NCBI GenBank assembly: GCA_021199475.1
Contig: JAJQHZ010000050.1
Span: forward strand, 1-64,000
Origin: Lachnospiraceae bacterium
GTDB lineage: Bacteria; Bacillota; Clostridia; Lachnospirales; Lachnospiraceae
DNA length: 64,000 nt
Direction: 5' to 3'
Part shown: positions 49,316-59,473 of the stretch, piece by piece
Numbering within the stretch: the first letter of the stretch is position 1
How the letters are laid out: every line of letters begins with the position of its first letter
Program-made: the position numbers and the translations under genes
The notes under the pieces: model-generated
Told to the model about the DNA's origin: nothing
Seen by the model: the letters and a program-made list of their open reading frames with translations, nothing else
Database searches by the model: none

Positions 49316-50572
49316 TTACTGCGCGTCCAGCAGTCTCTGATACTCGGTATCCCAGCTGTCAAGCTCATCCGATACGTCCGCTCCGCTGAAAATATTCTGG
49401 AAAGACTTCTCCATAAAAGAGGACATTCCTGACGGGAAGGAATAATCGCCGATGATCGCATTCAGTTCAGAATAAATCGTGTATCCTTCAATATTCTCCA
49501 GGAATTTCGTGGTAACCGGTCCCATTTCGTAAGTAACAGACTCTACTGTCGTAGAGAACAGACCATCACTCTCCAGCCAGCCCCGATATCCTGTGGTGTC
49601 CTCTCCAAAGACATATTTGATGAACTCCCAGGCAGCATCCTGATTCTTGCTGTCTTTATATACTGCCCAGGATGATGCGTTACCGATTGCCACATCCGTT
49701 CCATCCATCGTCGGAACTACGAATACGCCAAAATCCTCGTTTTCCGCGCTGTCCAGGGTTGCATTCATCCAGGACCCGTCAATCAGCATCACCGCATCGC
49801 CCTTCAGGAAGGCATCCGCGCACTGGCTATAGCTTAAGGAAAGACCGCCCTCATAATAGTAACCTGCCTCAACCATCTCCTGATAGGTGGTCAGAATGTT
49901 CTGGATTAACTCATTGTTCCAGGAATAGGTTCCCTCTGCCAGACCTTCCAGAAAATCAGAATATGCGTTCTGTACCTGCGTATCGCCTTCCGCGACCCAA
50001 TACATGCCGCCCGTCGCCCAGGTATCTCCAGTACCTCCGCACATCAGAGGAACCAGCCCTGCCTCCTTTATCGTCTCGCAGATATTGATGAAATCATCCC
50101 ATGTCTCCGGTTCTTCCAGTCCAAGCTCCTCAAAGGCCGCCTTGTTGTAATAGCACTGACCCTTGTACTGAATGCTGGCAGGGATCTGAACGACCTTTCC
50201 GCCATATTCTGTCAGAAGGTCTTCATTAAACAAAGCCTGAACATCCTCCGGCACTTCCGCAAAAATGTCCATGGTCACCAGCTTGTCAGATTCTACCACA
50301 ATATCCGGGAACTCCCCGCTGTTCAGCTTTGTTCTCCAGAAGGAAGTCCGGTCATCACCACTTGCCATCACCAGTTCGACATCAATCTCCGGATGTGCCT
50401 CCTCAAATGGTTCGATGATTGCTTCCCAGATGTCCATTGTGATGTTGTCTGTCACAAAAACACCAAAGGTAAGTGTGGTTTGCTCGGTTTCTGCCTGCAC
50501 CCCAATCCCCGAAAAGGCAGATGCAATCAGGCTGGCGCTAAGTTCAAGCGCTGTCATTTTTGTTCTTTTCAC
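49316..50572 (-). CDS. Extracellular solute-binding protein, family 1 type, no lipobox cysteine
   Basis: 'TLTFGVFVTDNITMDIWEAIIEPFEEAHPEIDVELVMASGDDRTSFWRTKLNSGEFPDIVV', 'GTGDTWATGGMYWVAEGD'. GTG start with AAGGAGG; signal region VKRTKMTALELSASLIASAFSGIGVQAE. Confidence 0.9.
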   Translation of the reverse strand: MKRTKMTALELSASLIASAFSGIGVQAETEQTTLTFGVFVTDNITMDIWEAIIEPFEEAHPEIDVELVMASGDDRTSFWRTKLNSGEFPDIVVESDKLVTMDIFAEVPEDVQALFNEDLLTEYGGKVVQIPASIQYKGQCYYNKAAFEELGLEEPETWDDFINICETIKEAGLVPLMCGGTGDTWATGGMYWVAEGDTQVQNAYSDFLEGLAEGTYSWNNELIQNILTTYQEMVEAGYYYEGGLSLSYSQCADAFLKGDAVMLIDGSWMNATLDSAENEDFGVFVVPTMDGTDVAIGNASSWAVYKDSKNQDAAWEFIKYVFGEDTTGYRGWLESDGLFSTTVESVTYEMGPVTTKFLENIEGYTIYSELNAIIGDYSFPSGMSSFMEKSFQNIFSGADVSDELDSWDTEYQRLLDAQ

Positions 50573-50806
50573 TGTTTTTTCCTCCTTGTTTTGTGTTTTG
50601 TTGGTGTAATTATACAATCCATGAGCCGATACCTCAATTTTAAAAATTGCATTTTTTATTCAAAATTCATATCTCGCATTGCAATTTTTCTACATTTGTT
50701 ATAAAATTTGCAGAAGCTCAGGGCAAACGTTTTTCTAACAACCGTATCAATGGGTAAAACAGACGAATTCCCAGAACGCCATCCAGATGAAAAGGATTCT
50801 ATTTTT

Positions 50807-52606
50807 ATGAAGGCAAAAAAGCTGTTTCAAAGCGCAAGCATTTTTACAAAAATATCCTTTATGACCTCTGTGATTATTATCCTGTTCTCAGTGGTCTCCA
50901 CCGCCTTTCTGTCCCGCTCGTATTCAAGGGAAATCCAGAGCAGGGATAAGCTGATTATTCAGGAGGCGGCAGGAGCTCTCTTTGATTTTTTTCAATCCAG
51001 CTATAATAATATGTACAATCAGCGAACCCTGCTTCATTCCACCGGATACATTTCCGATCTCATTACAGAGACACGGGATAACCCTTCGGAGCTGTATGAT
51101 ACGGACAATCTTCATACCATCACAGAGTACCTGGCCGCGTTGGTCTATTCAGGTTCCTCCATTGAATCGGCAATCCTTTTTACCACGGACGGCTATAACA
51201 CATTTTCCTACTATGCGCAGAGCGATCAGAAAATTTATTCCGGATATTCTTTTAATGAGCTTTCTTTTATTAAAGAATTTAAAGAATCCTCTGCTTCCAT
51301 TACTGTCGTATACGATGACTCTCCCGATTATCTTACCTTAAGCTCTTCCCCAAACGCGGAGCCGGTCATTACCTTTATCATAAAAATATACGCGCAGCTC
51401 GGGAAGGATCCGGAAAACCCACTGGGCTATCTGATGGTCAACTATTCCATCGAAGCAGCAGAAGACGCCTATGACACACTCGGCCAGGCCTCTGACGGAG
51501 ACTATTACGTGCTGAACCGTGATTCGCAGGTCATCTATACAAACAATGCGGAACACATTGGAGAAATCTGGGATGAAGCGTGGGTTCTGGAACCAGATAT
51601 TCTGTTCAACAAGTCTATCAGTCTCTCCGGAATCGCCGTAATCGGCTCTCTGGATACGCAGAAGCTGCGGAAGACCACTCTGCTCATCAGCCGCGATGCT
51701 GTCCTGATTGCCGGATTTGGAGTGATCGTTATGGTTGTCGCCATCTTCGTTCTGCCTCTGCATTACGGGCGAAAATTCCACAATCTGGCTAATGCAATGA
51801 GCGACATCAGTACCGGTGATTTCTCCGTACAGCTCCCAGTCAGCTCACAGGATGAGATCGGAACGCTGAGCGCAGCTTTCAATCAGATGAGTACGACGCT
51901 GAATGAATATATCAACAAGACTTATCTCGCACAGACGCAGCGGCGCACTGCGGAGCTGTACGCGCTGCAGGCGCAGATCAACCCGCATTTTCTCGCTAAT
52001 ACGATCGAGAGCATCCGGATGAACGCACTTGAAAACGATGATTTTGAAACCTCGGAGATGTTAAAAGAGCTCGGAAATCTGTTTCGATGGATGGTCCAAT
52101 TTGACCAGGATATCATTTATGTGGAGGATGAAATCGAATATATCGAAACATATCTTGACCTGATGAAATTCCGATTTGAGGAGCGTTTATCCTTTCATCT
52201 GGACGCCCCGCCCGAAATTTATCTTTTCGGTATTCCAAGGTTCACCCTTCAGCCAATTCTCGAAAATGCTCTGTCGCACGGAACACCCAACATCAGGCCG
52301 ATGGAGATTTCCGTTCGTTTTTCCGTGGATCGCAGTACGCTGACCATTATCGTCTGTGACAACGGTCCCGGGCTTACTGATGAGGATGTAAAACGCCTGA
52401 ACGATCATATTCATGGTATTCGTACATATGAGGATTTCGGAGTCGCTCTCCGCAATATCCACACCCGGATTACTCTGCTGTTTGGAAAAGCCTACGGACT
52501 TGTTATTGACAGCCGTTACTGTCTGGGCACCACCGTTACTGTCACTTTACCTGCAAAAGAAAAAAAGGAGCTGGAGACTTATGTACAAACTGTTGATTGT
52601 AGATGA
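50807..52606 (+). CDS. YesM-like sensor histidine kinase (dCache/HAMP/His_kinase)
   Basis: 'LQAQINPHFLANTIESIRMNALENDDFETSEMLKELGNLFRWMV', 'LQPILENALSHGTPNI', 'VCDNGPGL'. Confidence 0.93.
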   Translation: MKAKKLFQSASIFTKISFMTSVIIILFSVVSTAFLSRSYSREIQSRDKLIIQEAAGALFDFFQSSYNNMYNQRTLLHSTGYISDLITETRDNPSELYDTDNLHTITEYLAALVYSGSSIESAILFTTDGYNTFSYYAQSDQKIYSGYSFNELSFIKEFKESSASITVVYDDSPDYLTLSSSPNAEPVITFIIKIYAQLGKDPENPLGYLMVNYSIEAAEDAYDTLGQASDGDYYVLNRDSQVIYTNNAEHIGEIWDEAWVLEPDILFNKSISLSGIAVIGSLDTQKLRKTTLLISRDAVLIAGFGVIVMVVAIFVLPLHYGRKFHNLANAMSDISTGDFSVQLPVSSQDEIGTLSAAFNQMSTTLNEYINKTYLAQTQRRTAELYALQAQINPHFLANTIESIRMNALENDDFETSEMLKELGNLFRWMVQFDQDIIYVEDEIEYIETYLDLMKFRFEERLSFHLDAPPEIYLFGIPRFTLQPILENALSHGTPNIRPMEISVRFSVDRSTLTIIVCDNGPGLTDEDVKRLNDHIHGIRTYEDFGVALRNIHTRITLLFGKAYGLVIDSRYCLGTTVTVTLPAKEKKELETYVQTVDCR

Positions 52607-54131
52607 TGAGGCCCGGATCCGAAATGGTCTTTCCACCCTCATCGAGTGGGAGGTATATGGTATTGAGCTTGCCGGGCTCGCGGAGGATGGCGTAAAGGCC
52701 TGGCTAAGAATTCGCTCCTCGCATCCGGATATTGTACTGGTAGACATTTCCATGCCAAATATGGGCGGGCTGGAGCTGATTGAACTGTGCTCGCATCTGG
52801 AAGCGCCGCCAAAGTTTATTATCCTGAGCGGATACAACGATTTTGAATATGTGCAAAAAGCCATTCAGCTTGGCGCGGTCAATTATCTTCTTAAGCCTGT
52901 TGATCAGAACGAGCTGATTCATGCAGTCAGCTCCTGTGTACAGCAGCTGGATAAAACGCATGCCCATCAGCAGCAGGTTCAGGAGAGCATGCTGGTTCTG
53001 CGAAATGATTTGCTGCGGCGTGTTCTTCATAACCAGATTGATACACACGAATTCCGGGAGAAAGCGCGGATGTTTCATGTTTCTCTGCATTGCCTAAGCA
53101 TGCGGGTCGGTGTTATCACCCTTCCCATCGGAAAAGAGAAATCCGTCTCTCCCATTTCTGAGGCAATAAAGCTGTGTGAGGATATCTGCTCCAGCCTTTG
53201 CCCGAGCTATGTCATCACGGATATTCACACCAACATCGGAATTATTTTTAAGGACAGCTCTCAGACAATTCGCGAAGAACAGTATTCTGGAACTCTGTCT
53301 GCATGTTCTGATGCGATAGCAAAGAATCTCAGCTGCGCCAGTTATTATGCGCTGGGCCGCGAAGTCAGCCGTTCCGGAGACCTCTGTGATTCTTATACGG
53401 ACTGCATTTCCAAAATGGAAAAAAAGCTGCTTCTGGGGGACGAGGTCGAGGCAGAGATTTCGAAAACAGCTTCTCCCTTCTCCTTAAACTATCAGGCATT
53501 TGTCAATTACGTAGAGGTCTCTGACCGGGAAAAAATCGCGGAAGCTCTCCATCAGTGTTTCCGCAGATTTCTGCAGGATAACAGGCAGGAGGACATCCGC
53601 TTTCTCAAGTATCAGATGATCGATCTCGTCTCGTATGTGCTGCGTGCCATCTATCTGAACGCATATTTCACGCCCGAACTGGAGCGTAAAAAACTGCGGG
53701 CATTTTCCATCATTGGCGACACAGACTCGATCCGGAAGCTGGAGGATAGCCTGATCGTGTTTTTCTCCTCTCTTACCGAAGATTACGGGCTGTCTGAAGA
53801 GAGCGGATATCCGCCTCTGATACAACGTGTACTTGCCATCATTCGCACGGATTATTCGGACAGCAGCCTGTCACTCAAAACAATCGCCGGGCAGTTGGAT
53901 GTCAACCCCGCATACCTTGGGAGAGAATTTTCGCTGGCTACCGGCGAATATTTCAATGACTTTTTAAATCGGCACCGGATTGCAAAAGCTACTCAGCTGC
54001 TTACCGCTACTTCGCAAAAAACTGCAGGGATTGCAGAGGCTGTAGGATTCAATAATAGCAGCTATTTCTTTACCGTGTTTAAAAAAATTACCGGACAAAG
54101 TCCGAAGGATTACCGGGCTACTCACTCCTGA
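52581..54131 (+). CDS. YesN-like response regulator with AraC HTH
   Basis: 'YKLLIVDDEARIRNGLSTLIEWEVYGIELAGLAEDGVKAWLRIRSSHPDIVLVDISMPNMGGLELIE', C-terminal 'LKTIAGQLDVNPAYLGREFSLATGEYFNDFLNRHRIAKATQLL'. Overlaps the kinase by 26 nt. Confidence 0.95.
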   Translation: MYKLLIVDDEARIRNGLSTLIEWEVYGIELAGLAEDGVKAWLRIRSSHPDIVLVDISMPNMGGLELIELCSHLEAPPKFIILSGYNDFEYVQKAIQLGAVNYLLKPVDQNELIHAVSSCVQQLDKTHAHQQQVQESMLVLRNDLLRRVLHNQIDTHEFREKARMFHVSLHCLSMRVGVITLPIGKEKSVSPISEAIKLCEDICSSLCPSYVITDIHTNIGIIFKDSSQTIREEQYSGTLSACSDAIAKNLSCASYYALGREVSRSGDLCDSYTDCISKMEKKLLLGDEVEAEISKTASPFSLNYQAFVNYVEVSDREKIAEALHQCFRRFLQDNRQEDIRFLKYQMIDLVSYVLRAIYLNAYFTPELERKKLRAFSIIGDTDSIRKLEDSLIVFFSSLTEDYGLSEESGYPPLIQRVLAIIRTDYSDSSLSLKTIAGQLDVNPAYLGREFSLATGEYFNDFLNRHRIAKATQLLTATSQKTAGIAEAVGFNNSSYFFTVFKKITGQSPKDYRATHS

Positions 54132-54367
54132 CTGCACACCGTTTTCGCGGCAATTCATAAATATCCGTTTCTCCATTTTCACATCAATCGAGTAGGAGGC
54201 GACCTGTCGACTCCTGCTCGCCTGCGCGGCGCTGCGCATATAACCACCTTTTTCATTATTTTCATTTGTCACTTTCCAAAACCATCATTATGCGTTAAAA
54301 TAGCGGCATAAATTTAAACACCAGAAGTTCTAACCGGGCTTACGGTATTTTTTGAAAGGGCTTTCCC

Positions 54368-57286
54368 ATGAACGAAAAAGCTTTAAAGGTTTTGGAATAT
54401 CATAAAATCATTCAACGGCTGGCAGATATGGCCGGGTCGCAGCCCGGGCGGGAGCGCTGCCTTGCGCTTGTTCCGTCCAATGATTTATCTGAAATACAGC
54501 GGATGCAGCAGGAGACGACAGATGCGGTGAGCCGCATCCTGCGGAAGGGACGCGTCTCCTTTGGAGGGCTGAGCGACATCCGCGGCTCTCTGCGGAGGCT
54601 TGAAATCGGAAGCGCGCTGAATGCGGTCGAGCTACTGCGCATCTGCGATGTGATGGAGACCACCGCCCACGTCAAAAGCTGGGCGAAATCGGATGGACGA
54701 AGAAGCGAGATTCCGGTTCCCGCAAGACGGTATACGGGCGCAAATAGCGTTCCGAATGGCTCGCGCGGCGGCGCACAGATGAGCAATGTCTCTAACAGAC
54801 ACCGTTCCGACGAGCCTCTCCTGGCAGATGAGATTCCGGAGGATTCGCTCGCGCAGATGTTTGCGGATCTGCAGCCGCTGACGCAGGTCGCGAATGAAAT
54901 CCGCCGCTGTATTCTTTCGGAGGATGAGATCAGTGACGACGCCAGCTCCGGGCTGCGCCAGGTGCGCCGACAGATGAAATCGGTCAATGAGCGCATCCGC
55001 TCCCAGCTGGCCTCTTATCTGAACGGCCCGGCGCGGAGCTACCTGCAGGACGGCGTCATCACCCAGAGAGACGGCCGGTACTGCATTCCCGTGAAGGCCG
55101 AGCACCGCGGACAGGTACCCGGCATGATTCATGACCAGTCATCGAGCGGCTCCACACTCTTTGTGGAACCGATGGCGGTCGTCCGTCTGAATAACGATCT
55201 GCGCGAGCTGGAGATCCGTGAGCAGAAGGAAATTGAGATTGTACTGGCCTCCTTAAGCGCCTCCGTCGGCGAACACGCAGAAGCGCTGAATTATGACGTA
55301 CTGCTTCTGACCGAGCTGGATTTTATCTTTGCCCGCGCACAGCTCTCCCTTTCCTATAAAGGTTCCGAGCCGGATTTCAATACAGAGGGACGCATCAACA
55401 TCAAAAAGGGCCGGCACCCGCTGCTGGATTCCAAAAAAGTCGTCCCGGTCGATATCCGGCTCGGCGATGAGTTTACCCTGCTGGTCATCTCGGGACCGAA
55501 CACCGGCGGCAAGACGGTCTCATTGAAAACGGTCGGGCTGTTTACGCTGCTCGGCCAGTCCGGACTCCATATTCCGGCACTCGATCACTCGGAGCTCTCG
55601 GTCTTTGACGAGGTGTACGCGGATATCGGCGACGAGCAGAGCATTGAGCAGAGCCTGAGTACGTTTTCCTCGCATATGACAAATATTGTATCTTTTTTGA
55701 ATGCAATGGATGAGCAGGATGCGCAGGTCTGGGCGAATATGGATTCCTCGATTCCGGCAGCAAACGGAAAGCGAGCCTCATCTGAAAAAGGAACTTTCTC
55801 GAACGAGCAGACTTCCGGTTTCGAATCCGGAAAAGTCGATGCCGGATCTAAAAAAACTCCGTCGGAGCGAAAACCCGCTGTGCGCACGTCCCTGCACGGG
55901 CGGACGGTCTCCTGGGGCAGTGGTGATACCCGCTCTGCTGCAGAGCGCTCCCTGGTTCTCTTCGATGAGCTCGGCGCCGGGACGGATCCGACGGAAGGTG
56001 CGGCGCTTGCCATCGCGATTCTCTCGAACCTGCACAGCCGCGGCGTCCGCACCATCGCGACCACGCATTACAGCGAGCTGAAGGTGTATGCGCTCTCTAC
56101 GCCAGGCGTCGAGAACGGCTGCTGTGAGTTTGATGTGGAAACGCTGCGGCCGACCTACCGGCTGCTGATCGGCGTCCCCGGCAAGAGCAATGCCTTCGCG
56201 ATCTCCGAAAAGCTCGGTCTGCCGGACTATATTATCGATGAGGCGAAGGAGCACCTCACCACCCAGGATGAGGATTTTGAGGACGTAATCGCCAGCCTGG
56301 AGCAGAGCCGCAAGACAGTCGAGCAGGAGCAGGAGGAAATTTCCCGCTACAAACAGGAGGTCGAGGAGCTGAAGCAGCGCCTGTCCCGCAAGGAGGGAAG
56401 CCTGGACGAGAGCAGGGATGCCATCCTGCAGAAGGCCCGTGAGGAGGCCCGCGATATTCTGCGCGACGCAAAGGAATACGCGGACGAGACCATCCGCAAA
56501 TACAATAAGTTGGGTAAGGAATCCGACGCTTCCCGCAAGATGGAGCAGGAGCGCGCGAAGCTGCGCGAAAAAATCTCCGACAACGACAAGAATATCCGTC
56601 TTTCCGGAGGCAAAAAGCCAAAAAAGGAGCTTACGGCAAAGGATCTTCATATCGGGGACGGCGTGCGCGTGACGATACTGAATCTGAGCGGTACCGTCAG
56701 CACGCTGCCCGACGCAAAGGGAAATCTTTTCGTCCAGATGGGCATCCTCCGCTCGCAGGTGAACATCAAGGATCTGGAAATGCGAAACGACGAATCACTC
56801 ACCTCGTTCTCAGGGCAAGGATTTTCCGGCGCTTCCGGCGCCGGTAAACGCTCCGGCGGCGGGACATCCTCCGGCAAATCCGGTCGCAGCGGTCAAAATG
56901 GCTATTCTGCCTCGTTCGGCCAAACCGGTGGCAGAACCTCTGGCAACCCCGGACGTTCCGGAGGATCCAGGGGCAGTGTGTCCAATGGTTCCGGCCGTTC
57001 CGGAGGCGGAGGAGCCGGTGTGAGCCATGCTAAAAGCTACAGTATCCGCTCAGAGATCAACCTGATCGGAAAGACGACCGATGAAGCCATCGCAGAGCTG
57101 GACAAGTATCTGGACGATGCCTGTCTCGCCCACCTTTCCCCGGTGCGGATCGTTCATGGCAAAGGAAGCGGCGCTTTGCGCAAGGCAGTCCACCAGTACC
57201 TGCGCCGCCAGAGCTGCATCGCCTCCTTCCGCCTTGGCGAGTTCGGCGAGGGAGACTCCGGCGTCACAATTGCGGAGTTAAAATGA
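54368..57286 (+). CDS. mutS2: MutS2-like ATPase with Smr domain, enlarged by low-complexity inserts
   Basis: 'LKVLEYHKIIQRLADMAGSQPGRERC', 'LLVISGPNTGGKTVSLKTVGLFTLLGQSG', 'SLVLFDELGAGTDPTEGAALAIAIL', C-terminal Smr 'RIVHGKGSGALRKAVHQYLR'. Confidence 0.96.
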   Translation: MNEKALKVLEYHKIIQRLADMAGSQPGRERCLALVPSNDLSEIQRMQQETTDAVSRILRKGRVSFGGLSDIRGSLRRLEIGSALNAVELLRICDVMETTAHVKSWAKSDGRRSEIPVPARRYTGANSVPNGSRGGAQMSNVSNRHRSDEPLLADEIPEDSLAQMFADLQPLTQVANEIRRCILSEDEISDDASSGLRQVRRQMKSVNERIRSQLASYLNGPARSYLQDGVITQRDGRYCIPVKAEHRGQVPGMIHDQSSSGSTLFVEPMAVVRLNNDLRELEIREQKEIEIVLASLSASVGEHAEALNYDVLLLTELDFIFARAQLSLSYKGSEPDFNTEGRINIKKGRHPLLDSKKVVPVDIRLGDEFTLLVISGPNTGGKTVSLKTVGLFTLLGQSGLHIPALDHSELSVFDEVYADIGDEQSIEQSLSTFSSHMTNIVSFLNAMDEQDAQVWANMDSSIPAANGKRASSEKGTFSNEQTSGFESGKVDAGSKKTPSERKPAVRTSLHGRTVSWGSGDTRSAAERSLVLFDELGAGTDPTEGAALAIAILSNLHSRGVRTIATTHYSELKVYALSTPGVENGCCEFDVETLRPTYRLLIGVPGKSNAFAISEKLGLPDYIIDEAKEHLTTQDEDFEDVIASLEQSRKTVEQEQEEISRYKQEVEELKQRLSRKEGSLDESRDAILQKAREEARDILRDAKEYADETIRKYNKLGKESDASRKMEQERAKLREKISDNDKNIRLSGGKKPKKELTAKDLHIGDGVRVTILNLSGTVSTLPDAKGNLFVQMGILRSQVNIKDLEMRNDESLTSFSGQGFSGASGAGKRSGGGTSSGKSGRSGQNGYSASFGQTGGRTSGNPGRSGGSRGSVSNGSGRSGGGGAGVSHAKSYSIRSEINLIGKTTDEAIAELDKYLDDACLAHLSPVRIVHGKGSGALRKAVHQYLRRQSCIASFRLGEFGEGDSGVTIAELK

Positions 57287-57319
57287 CCATGCCCGAATGA
57301 TTGGCCGTGGCTGAAAGGG

Positions 57320-58042
57320 ATGATTTTGATGACAGAACCGCAGCAGAAAATTCTTATTGCGGACAGTGATGAGGCAGCCGCACAGCTGACCATGTTTTAT
57401 CTGACTCAGGCGCTTTATGAGACAAAAATTGCCTCAGCTGCCGATCAGGTGCTCGCAGAATGCGGAGCTCTTTTCCCGGATCTTGTTTTGCTCGAAGCGG
57501 TTTTTCCGGGCAGGGAAAAATTTCAGGTCCTGAAGGAGGTGCGTCGGCTGACAGATATCCCGGTCATTCTTCTTTCTGCCGAATGCGAAGTGACTGACCG
57601 CGTGTGCGCCCTCGATCTGGGTGCGGACGATTATCTGGCGAAGCCCTTTGACGAGCGTGAGCTGATCTCCCGCATCCGCGCCGTTCTGCGGCGCTATCAT
57701 CCGGCCGCAGACGCAGACATACCGGAAACACAGATCGGCGAATGTGTCAAATATCCCGAGCTGATCATCAACCTGACCAATTATTCTGTCCTTTACCGGG
57801 GCGAGAGCGTAGAAATGCCGCCCAAGGAGCTTGAGCTGCTCTATTTTCTGGCTTCTTCCCCCAATCAGGTCTTTTCCAGAGAACAGCTTCTGGACCGGCT
57901 GTGGGGCTTTGACTATATGGGTGATACGCGCACGGTAGACGTGCACATCAAGCGCCTGCGCGAAAAATTTAAAGAAAACAAATACTGGGCCATCAAGACC
58001 GTATGGGGCGTCGGATATAAATTTGAAGTGAAGGAATTGTAG
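57320..58042 (+). CDS. OmpR/PhoB-family response regulator, atypical receiver
   Basis: Receiver 'KILIADSDEAAAQL...PDLVLLEAVFPGREKFQVLKEV...VILLSAECEVTDRVCALDLGADDYLAKPF' and Trans_reg_C 'EMPPKELELLYFLASSPNQVFSREQLLDRLWGFDYMGDTRTVDVHIKRLREK'. Confidence 0.93.
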   Translation: MILMTEPQQKILIADSDEAAAQLTMFYLTQALYETKIASAADQVLAECGALFPDLVLLEAVFPGREKFQVLKEVRRLTDIPVILLSAECEVTDRVCALDLGADDYLAKPFDERELISRIRAVLRRYHPAADADIPETQIGECVKYPELIINLTNYSVLYRGESVEMPPKELELLYFLASSPNQVFSREQLLDRLWGFDYMGDTRTVDVHIKRLREKFKENKYWAIKTVWGVGYKFEVKEL

Positions 58043-58280
58043 TCGCCATCTCCAGTATCAAGAAGCGAATTCTGATACCCTATATCCGAATCAGCAACAC
58101 CGGCGCTGCGAAAACCGACGCAACTCAATGTTTCATAAAAAATGCTTACTTCAGGCACAAACGGCAAAGAATTTTTAAAAACTCAGAAAAACCCGCGAAA
58201 GAAATAAGAATACTTTCATTTTTTCAAACGTCTCTTATGGTAAAATATGGTATATTAACAGCAGGAAAGGAAGGGGTTTT

Positions 58281-59351
58281 ATGAAGAAGAATCATTTTTT
58301 ACACACGCTGCTGCTTCTGCTGGCCATCAGCCTGACCGGAGTGTTTTCCGTGACGGCCATGGCTGCAACGGAGCGCTGGGAGGCAACGACCTCCCGGGAT
58401 GACGACAACAACATCTGCATCGACTTCGAAGAGATACAGGTCGTGCTCCCGTCTGACTGGGGCGGCAAGGTCCAGATGAACATTTCCACGGACAGCGTAA
58501 GCTTTTACCACATCAGTTCCCGCGAAAAATGGACAGAAGAACTCGGCTACGATAACGGCGGCCATCTGTTTACCATCTGCTTTACTGAAGAGGACGACTA
58601 TACCGACCTCCCGGATTACATGGTGATCGGAACCGTCGACGACGGAACCTATTACGCATGGTTCCCGACCGACGTCCAGGCTTACACCGATGATGCCGAA
58701 ATCAACGCCGAATACGCTTCGCTCTATGACAGCATCGAATGGGTGAAGGCAAATATGACCCTGACGACAGATACCATCGTCATCATTGATTCGGGCTATA
58801 TCTTTCCGGAAAGCTCCTACGCTTACCTGACCACCTCCGACCTGACCGGGATGACCTATGACGAGGTGCAGATGGCGATCAATGAGATTTACGCGCGGCA
58901 TCACCGTCTGTTCGACAAAGACAGTGTCCAGGAATACTTTGATTCCAAATCCTGGTACAGCGGCTGGATTGAGCCGGAGGATTTCGATACCAGTGTGATG
59001 AATGTCTATGAATCCGCGAACCTTGCGCTCCTCGTAGACTATCGGGACACGCATGATTTTGATTCCGACGGTACTGCGGATTCCGAGTATATTCTTCCGA
59101 ACAGTTCCTCCAGCTATCTGTCCGCAAGCGACATTTCCGGGATGACCGCTGACGAGCTCCAGCTGGCGATCAATGAAATCTACGCACGGCACGGACGCAA
59201 ATTCAACACCGCCAGCATTCAGGACTATTTCAACACCAAGTCCTGGTACTACGGCACCATCGAGCCGGAGGACTTCGATTCCAGCGTGCTGAACAGCTAT
59301 GAAAACGCGAACATCGCGCTGCTGCTTGAGGCGAAAGAAGCGTTGTCATGA
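58281..59351 (+). CDS. Secreted protein with two YARHG domains
   Basis: Signal peptide; 'INEIYARHHRLFDKDSVQEYFDSKSWYSG' and 'INEIYARHGRKFNTASIQDYFNTKSWYYG'. Confidence 0.92.
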   Translation: MKKNHFLHTLLLLLAISLTGVFSVTAMAATERWEATTSRDDDNNICIDFEEIQVVLPSDWGGKVQMNISTDSVSFYHISSREKWTEELGYDNGGHLFTICFTEEDDYTDLPDYMVIGTVDDGTYYAWFPTDVQAYTDDAEINAEYASLYDSIEWVKANMTLTTDTIVIIDSGYIFPESSYAYLTTSDLTGMTYDEVQMAINEIYARHHRLFDKDSVQEYFDSKSWYSGWIEPEDFDTSVMNVYESANLALLVDYRDTHDFDSDGTADSEYILPNSSSSYLSASDISGMTADELQLAINEIYARHGRKFNTASIQDYFNTKSWYYGTIEPEDFDSSVLNSYENANIALLLEAKEALS

Positions 59352-59407
59352 GGACGGCACCAAAAAATCACCATTTCACGGCAGAATAGCTGCCATCTGT
59401 ATGCAGA

Positions 59408-59440
59408 CAGAGCAGGGGATTTTCTCTCCTGCTCTGTTTT
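59408..59440 (+). terminator. Intrinsic terminator of YARHG gene
   Basis: CAGAGCAGG ... CCTGCTCTG followed by TTTTCGTTT. Confidence 0.85.
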
Positions 59441-59473
59441 CGTTTCCTTTATAAAAGTCCCGATAAATCCAGA

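Noticed and set aside
55778-56650. 290-aa minus-strand ORF
   Set aside because: Antisense to mutS2.
58299-59192. 297-aa minus-strand ORF
   Set aside because: Antisense to the YARHG protein, which has a signal peptide and clear domains.
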